From contig CAKUAM010000067.1 of NCBI GenBank assembly GCA_934636305.1, positions 1 through 11,077 on the forward strand: a stretch of 11,077 nt of DNA, written 5' to 3'. Positions 7,701-11,077 of the stretch are shown one piece after another. Under the pieces are notes generated by a model. That model was not told the origin of the DNA, did not search any database, and was given only the letters and a program-made list of their open reading frames with translations. This DNA is from an uncultured Oscillospiraceae bacterium. GTDB lineage: Bacteria > Bacillota > Clostridia > Oscillospirales > Oscillospiraceae. A program made the translations under genes and the position numbers. How positions within the stretch are numbered: position 1 is the first letter of the stretch; every line of letters begins with the position of its first letter.

Positions 7701-8449
7701 AAAAGCTTATATGTATGCTTGCCGCGCTTCTGACTGCGCTGGTGCTCTGCGCACCAGCCGCCGCCGAAGCCGCGCCGGAGCAGGTGGTCATCTGCTGCCG
7801 GGAGGAGGTTTACGCAGTCGATCTGGTCTATACGGTCTCGCCCGGCGCGAAGATCGCGCAGGTCAGATTCCCGAACGCGGAAGGTTTCCTTGGCGAATGG
7901 AACTACATTGAGACGGAGCATCTTCTGCGGATCAGTCTGGCTTCGGGTAAGCCGCTGAATTTGGCGTCCGCGCTTGCAGAGATCGACGCGGGCGGCGCGA
8001 AGCTGTCGCTGCAGGAGATCCTGGTCAACGGACAGCAGTGGGAATCCCCGGTTCTGACGCATACGCCGAAAGCTGTCGCCGGAAAACAGCCGACCTGTGA
8101 CCAGCCGGGGCTGAGCGATGGGAGCGTCTGCGCGGCCTGCGGCGCGGTTTTGCAGGCGCAGAGCGTGCTCCCGGCAACAGGTCCTGTGCTCGACGCGAGC
8201 GTGAACAGCGCCGGGGAGCTGCACCTGAAGGGTGCGCTTTCCGACGCGCAGAGCGTCGAGGGGCGACTGCTGCTGGCCGTTTACGCTGAAAACGGCCAAA
8301 TGCTCACCTGCTGCGACATCAGTTCGCAGAACCCAGGTGCCCTGGATCTGACCATCCCGGACTGCGCGGATGCAGCACGGGTCAAGCTCCTGCGCCTGAA
8401 CCGGAACTGGACGCCAAGCTATGCGGCGGTCGAGGTTTCTGTGCTGTAA
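7697..8449 (+). CDS. Exported cohesin-like protein coupled to the subtilase
   Basis: This 250-residue protein has a signal peptide (hydrophobic core about 4-22, likely cut near residues 23-26). Its ATG overlaps the protease stop as ATGA, with no strong separate ribosome binding site, so translation is probably coupled. Residues about 28-112 look like a small or degenerate cohesin-type beta-sandwich: the YAVDLVYTVSPGAKI strand and the later RISLASGKPLN and LAEIDAGG segments follow the cohesin pattern. Residues 130-162 hold a short C134...C145xxC148 module (CDQPGLSDG then CAACGAVL) seen in many clostridial surface proteins. The C-terminal part (about 164-250) resembles another Ig-like surface module. 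It may bind the upstream protein's dockerin or cap its cohesin-like domain; this is inference. No catalytic motif or wall anchor is visible. Confidence 0.8.
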   Translation: MKKLICMLAALLTALVLCAPAAAEAAPEQVVICCREEVYAVDLVYTVSPGAKIAQVRFPNAEGFLGEWNYIETEHLLRISLASGKPLNLASALAEIDAGGAKLSLQEILVNGQQWESPVLTHTPKAVAGKQPTCDQPGLSDGSVCAACGAVLQAQSVLPATGPVLDASVNSAGELHLKGALSDAQSVEGRLLLAVYAENGQMLTCCDISSQNPGALDLTIPDCADAARVKLLRLNRNWTPSYAAVEVSVL

Positions 8450-8493
8450 CGTTCCTGCAGAGCTTCCAGACGCTGGCTGCAAACGCGTTACAG
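8443..8493 (+). other. Inverted repeat spanning the stop codon of the cohesin-like gene
   Basis: CTGTAACG (8443-8450) is perfectly complementary to CGTTACAG (8486-8493). A second short inner pairing (TGCAGAGC with GCTGGCTGCA) is possible. The TAA stop lies in the left arm. The run that follows is A-rich, not T-rich, so this is not an intrinsic terminator. It could protect the transcript 3' end or be fortuitous. Confidence 0.35.
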
Positions 8494-8662
8494 AAAAATT
8501 CAAAACAATCCTGCGCTCTGACGAGACAGAAACGGATGAAAAATCTGCGAAAATGCTGAAGAACGTGTGCCCCATACGAACCGCGAGATTTACGAGGAAG
8601 GATAGGACGGCAGCAGGGCACACGGTCGAGGTACGGTACATAGCGGCACTGACAGGATAAAG

Positions 8663-8706
8663 AAATCCCCAGCAGATTGCGGAAAACGCAGCCTGCCGGG
8701 GATTTT
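8663..8706 (+). terminator. Intrinsic terminator of the protease operon
   Basis: AAATCCCC (8663-8670) pairs with GGGGATTT (8698-8705), extended inward by GCAG/CTGC with one unpaired base on each side and a small GCGG/CGC inner stem. TTTTCGATTTT follows on the plus strand. The A-rich left flank means it may also work weakly on the minus strand. The 200 bases between the previous gene and this hairpin hold no convincing gene. Confidence 0.75.
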
Positions 8707-8724
8707 CGATTTTGAAGATTCTCG

Positions 8725-8753
8725 TTGCGAACATTTCAGAATTATGGTAAGAT
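8725..8753 (+). promoter_or_regulatory. Probable promoter of the prepilin-like gene
   Basis: TTGCGA (8725-8730) and TAAGAT (8748-8753) each match four of six consensus bases and are spaced by the ideal 17 bases. They lie just after the upstream terminator and about 45 bases before the GTG start, so the gene is probably transcribed on its own. Confidence 0.5.
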
Positions 8754-8798
8754 AGGCATACAAAGAATATATATATCCAAGATAAAGCAGGGATTATA

Positions 8799-9713
8799 GT
8801 GAAACAAACCAGAAATGGATTTACCTTGATGGAAATGCTGATTGTCATTGCGATCATTGCTGTATTGATTGCAATTGCAATTCCGGTATTTGCGTCACAG
8901 CTTGAAAGAGCCAGGGAGGCGACGGATCTTGCAAATGTTCGCTCCGCTTATGCGCAGGTTTCCGCAGAGGCACTGCTTGAAAATCCGGATGTCACCGTGA
9001 CCGTTGATCTAAAGCAGAAACAGGCCGACTGGCAATCATTGGATCCTGTGAATATCGGCGGTATCGTCCATTACAAAGGCCAGGGAGACACGGATAATTG
9101 GAAAGGCGTTGCTGCGCCAAACGGAACCTGTGTCGTATCGTATAAGGAAGATTGCGGAATCATTCTCACTTGGAGCGGAAAAGCCGACCCAGCTGCACCC
9201 AAGTATCCGTTTAACACAAGCGTGACAGATTTCTTCCCGCTTCTATATGGTACGGACTTTTGGAAAAACGGCAGCATAAAAAACAACACAAATTTTGAGT
9301 TTGACTCCAGATGTCCGAATTCAGATTATGTCCCAGCTATTTCCGAAGCAATTAAAAAGCTGGACAACAGTCTTTTACAGCAGCCGGACTGTACCTGGGC
9401 CTATCTTGGCAGCGGAAAAGATGGGCAAGAAGCAAATCGGTATCTCTTCTGGACATCTCTGAACACGGACAAAGTCGGAGCCGGAAAGAATATCCCCGTA
9501 ATCATCCAAACCGGCAACGGAAAATATTATGTTTCCGAAACCACAACCGGCATGCGGAATGGCAAAGACTATGTCACCATCTCGAAATCGCTTACGCCGA
9601 ACCAGTATAAGCAAACACTGAACAATGGAAAAGAATATTCCTCCCTGGAAGCAGCCTACGATGCCTATCTCAAAGCCTTGGAGGAGTCCCGATATGATTC
9701 GGTTCGCCAGTGA
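8799..9713 (+). CDS. Orphan type IV prepilin-like protein
   Basis: This 304-residue protein has a classic class III signal. A short basic leader MKQTRNG is followed by FTLMEMLIVIAIIAVLIAIA, with the prepilin peptidase site after G7 and the conserved glutamate at +5 of the mature chain. The long hydrophobic helix (about 8-30) continues into an amphipathic stretch (to about 55, with ANVRSAYAQV). The remaining roughly 250 residues form a large unrecognised globular head, longer than that of typical major pilins of about 150 residues. Two cysteines (in NGTCVVSYKEDCG) lie close together and could form a disulfide. The start is GTG, supported by AGGGA at 8789-8793. No assembly ATPase, platform protein or prepilin peptidase gene is in the window, so it must use machinery encoded elsewhere. 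It could be a minor pilin, an adhesin-like pilin or a pseudopilin. Parts of the gene are A+T-richer than the neighbours (33% G+C in 9241-9300). Confidence 0.88.
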   Translation: MKQTRNGFTLMEMLIVIAIIAVLIAIAIPVFASQLERAREATDLANVRSAYAQVSAEALLENPDVTVTVDLKQKQADWQSLDPVNIGGIVHYKGQGDTDNWKGVAAPNGTCVVSYKEDCGIILTWSGKADPAAPKYPFNTSVTDFFPLLYGTDFWKNGSIKNNTNFEFDSRCPNSDYVPAISEAIKKLDNSLLQQPDCTWAYLGSGKDGQEANRYLFWTSLNTDKVGAGKNIPVIIQTGNGKYYVSETTTGMRNGKDYVTISKSLTPNQYKQTLNNGKEYSSLEAAYDAYLKALEESRYDSVRQ

Positions 9714-9838
9714 TGCCGGGAAACGTCGTATTTAAAATCAAAATTGCCGAACTGACCGTGAGGTAATCTGCGGATGACTGTTCCACAAAACAGGATTCGA
9801 GAAACAAATGGTATGGCAGTTATCGGGCTGGATCATTT

Positions 9839-9881
9839 ACAAATGGGTATGTGCCGTTAAGACACATACCCATTTGTTTTT
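9839..9881 (+). terminator. Strong intrinsic terminator after the prepilin-like gene
   Basis: ACAAATGGGTATGTG (9839-9853) and CACATACCCATTTGT (9863-9877) form a perfect 15-bp stem with a nine-base loop. A T-run follows (9877-9881). The left arm is partly duplicated as ACAAATGGTATGG near 9804. The 125 bases from the prepilin-like stop codon to this stem contain no gene. Confidence 0.9.
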
Positions 9882-10198
9882 ATGGCCGGTTTGCAGATAG
9901 ATTCTACTTGTATGTTACAGGTTTTCTGCCTTAAACGTCGTATATCCTTCGTAATAATAGCCGCGATGCCTTTCATAAACAGCCGTTCCAAGTAGGAAAG
10001 CGGAACTTCGCATTCAATGCGGACCGCGTCGCAGCCCTTTTGCGAAACCGCCACATACTGCTTGCCGAGCTGGAGCGCGGCAAGGCTGTGAACCAGAGCG
10101 CTGTCCGTGACATTGCCTGGGGTATATCTGAAAACTGCCAACGCACCCGGACAGCGGGCCTTTTCGCGCTGTGCCGCGTCATTTTTCCTTGCAATACG
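9857..10198 (-). pseudogene. Decayed minus-strand reading frame of unknown origin
   Basis: After a TGA near 10200, one minus-strand frame stays open for about 114 codons and ends inside the terminator hairpin. Its central part (about 10140-9970) has coding-like codon choice and protein-like sequence (for example VHSLAALQLGKQYVAVSQ and VPLSYLERLFMKG). The last 35 codons look random. There is no ATG or ribosome binding site in frame; the only candidate start is a TTG at 10141. It also runs through one arm of the inverted repeat at 10117-10137. I read it as a gene fragment damaged at both ends. I do not recognise the family. Confidence 0.3.
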
Positions 10199-10282
10199 TC
10201 AGGATTCCTGCGAAAAAATGTCTTGCTCACCACTAAAATTCTTCGCTGCCGGTCACATCTCCAGTTTTCAGATACACCCTAG
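10117..10282. mobile_element. MITE-like 166-bp element with 21-bp terminal inverted repeats
   Basis: The left arm at 10117-10137 (core GGGTATATCTGAAAACTG) and the right arm at 10262-10282 are inverted copies matching at 19 of 21 positions. The right arm, read on the minus strand, has core GGGTGTATCTGAAAACTG. The arms are separated by 124 bases without an intact gene. The right arm shares 24 of 27 positions with a third copy at 1944-1970. Terminal inverted repeats plus a dispersed relative fit a non-autonomous transposon remnant (MITE) or the ends of a degraded insertion sequence. No target-site duplication is evident and no transposase is in the window. Confidence 0.55.
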
Positions 10283-10615
10283 ACTTTCGCCCCCCTTTCT
10301 GTGATAGTTATTTGAGTCATCAAGAGGTGCTGCGGACAAACGGATAAATTTCATTTTCGGATGTCTTGCGGAAGAAGAATGCAGTTTGAGAGAATGCGGT
10401 GCAAAAACTGTGCCGTCATAGACAAAGAAGGCAAACGCAAACGTGCGGCAGAGCGGAATCCCGCGTGCCGCGCTGCTGTGCAGGAATCAAAACCCAATAT
10501 GGTATCGAAAATCATGGGATATCTCAAAGAAAGGGCTGTCTGATGGTATTCGACAGACACACAAACCTCAAGTACAAGTAGGCGTAGTCGGCGGTTTTGA
10601 CTCCGGACATAATTG
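10283..10615. other. Gene-free stretch upstream of the transketolase terminator
   Basis: Open frames exist on both strands but overlap each other, lack ribosome binding sites and have erratic codon use. A 28-codon minus-strand frame (10268-10354) begins with MKFIRLSAAPLDD and ends within the right arm of the inverted repeat. It could be the interrupted start of a former gene, but it has no ribosome binding site. Nothing else is supported. Confidence 0.4.
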
Positions 10616-10647
10616 ACAGCCGCTGGAAGCATTCTCCCAGCGGCTGT
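10616..10647 (-). terminator. Probable terminator of the transketolase gene
   Basis: ACAGCCGCTGG and CCAGCGGCTGT (10616-10626 and 10637-10647) pair perfectly over 11 bp with a ten-base loop, 22 bases past the stop codon of the minus-strand gene. The following minus-strand sequence, CAATTATG, has only a weak T content, so termination may be partial. Confidence 0.65.
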
Positions 10648-10669
10648 ACAGGAAAGGGTAGGAACGTGC

Positions 10670-11077
10670 TCAGAACATGGCCTTCATTGCTGCATACAGG
10701 CCGTCAGCGTCCATGCCGTTGCGGGCGTAGAGGAACTCGGGATTTGCGATCGGAACGAAGTAGTCCGGGCAGCCGCGGCTGACCAGCTTGCAGGCAATGC
10801 CCGCCTCTGCGATGCAGGAGCCGACCAGCTGGCCGAGTCCGCCAAACAGATTGTGATCCTGCGCCGCGACAACGCGGCCAGTCTTTGCGGCATCTATGAC
10901 AGCCTGCTTATCGAGCGGCTTGATCGTGAACATATCGACGACCCGGATCTGCTTGCCTAGCTCGTCGTGGATGCGCTTGGCGGCCTCCATGGCGAAGTGA
11001 ACCATGATGCCGGTGCAGATGAACGCACCGTCGTCGCCCTCGCGCGGGATGAGCGCCTTGCCGATCTCATATTTCGT
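10670..11077 (-). CDS. Transketolase, C-terminal part (partial, split-type subunit likely)
   Basis: Only the last 135 codons are in the window; the start lies beyond position 11077. The segment matches the transketolase C-terminal region. GAFICTGIMVHFAMEAA begins the domain, and VVDMFTIKPLD and VAAQDHNLFGGLGQLV are its characteristic core motifs. The protein ends at LYAAMKAMF. Transketolase transfers two-carbon ketol units between sugar phosphates in the pentose phosphate pathway in the cytoplasm. In many clostridia it is encoded as two adjacent genes, with the N-terminal TPP-binding half separate. This would be the C-terminal subunit, but the split cannot be confirmed without the upstream sequence. 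A 1-deoxy-xylulose-5-phosphate synthase-like or other ketol-transferring homologue is a less likely alternative. A hairpin follows 22 bases after the stop. Confidence 0.88.
   Translation of the reverse strand, partial: TKYEIGKALIPREGDDGAFICTGIMVHFAMEAAKRIHDELGKQIRVVDMFTIKPLDKQAVIDAAKTGRVVAAQDHNLFGGLGQLVGSCIAEAGIACKLVSRGCPDYFVPIANPEFLYARNGMDADGLYAAMKAMF

Noticed and set aside
8421..8660. Plus-strand 79-codon frame after the cohesin-like gene
   Set aside because: It overlaps the end of the upstream gene in another frame, has no ribosome binding site, and its composition is unlike the neighbouring genes.
7472..8857. Minus-strand open frame of 461 codons under the protease end, the cohesin-like gene and the terminator
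   Set aside because: It crosses a terminator and a promoter, overlaps two well-supported genes, and has no recognisable domain.
10351..10632. Overlapping small frames on both strands before the transketolase terminator
   Set aside because: They lie opposite each other, lack ribosome binding sites, look random in sequence, and one runs through the terminator hairpin.

Overview
The window looks like chromosomal DNA from an anaerobic, Gram-positive clostridial gut-type bacterium, most likely of the Oscillospiraceae/Ruminococcaceae sort. The grounds are a rubrerythrin, a split-type transketolase C-terminal half, strong GGAGG ribosome binding sites, dockerin- and cohesin-like modules in exported proteins, and coding DNA of about 60% G+C in the lines I counted. 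The taxon is inferred from gene content only.

Layout. On the minus strand at the left, a rubrerythrin gene (1243-1782) is followed by a membrane-anchored endonuclease/exonuclease/phosphatase-family gene (100-1176), probably as one transcript. The rubrerythrin promoter lies near 1816-1844. A roughly 270-base divergent intergenic region follows and holds one copy of a dispersed repeat. On the plus strand, a good promoter (2044-2071) drives a giant exported subtilase of 1860 residues (2118-7700). It carries an intact Asp/His/Ser triad, a beta-helix interrupted by a C-type-lectin-like domain, FN3, Ig-like, IPT/TIG and cohesin-like modules, and a C-terminal dockerin. A 250-residue exported protein with a cohesin-like N-terminal domain (7697-8449) overlaps its stop codon and is probably translationally coupled. 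A terminator (8663-8706) closes this unit. A separate promoter then serves an orphan type IV prepilin-like protein (8799-9713), which ends before a strong terminator (9839-9881).

From 9882 to about 10615 the DNA has no convincing intact gene. It holds a decayed reading frame and a 166-bp segment bounded by 21-bp terminal inverted repeats (19/21 identical). A related copy of these repeats occurs at 1944-1970, about 8 kb away. The window ends in the C-terminal part of a minus-strand transketolase (10670-11077), which runs off the edge.

The most interesting points are three: the sharply A+T-rich island inside the protease gene that coincides with the lectin-like insertion; the coupled pair of a dockerin-bearing protease and a small cohesin-like protein; and the unrecognised MITE-like inverted repeat family. 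No CRISPR array, RNA gene, integrase or reverse transcriptase was seen.
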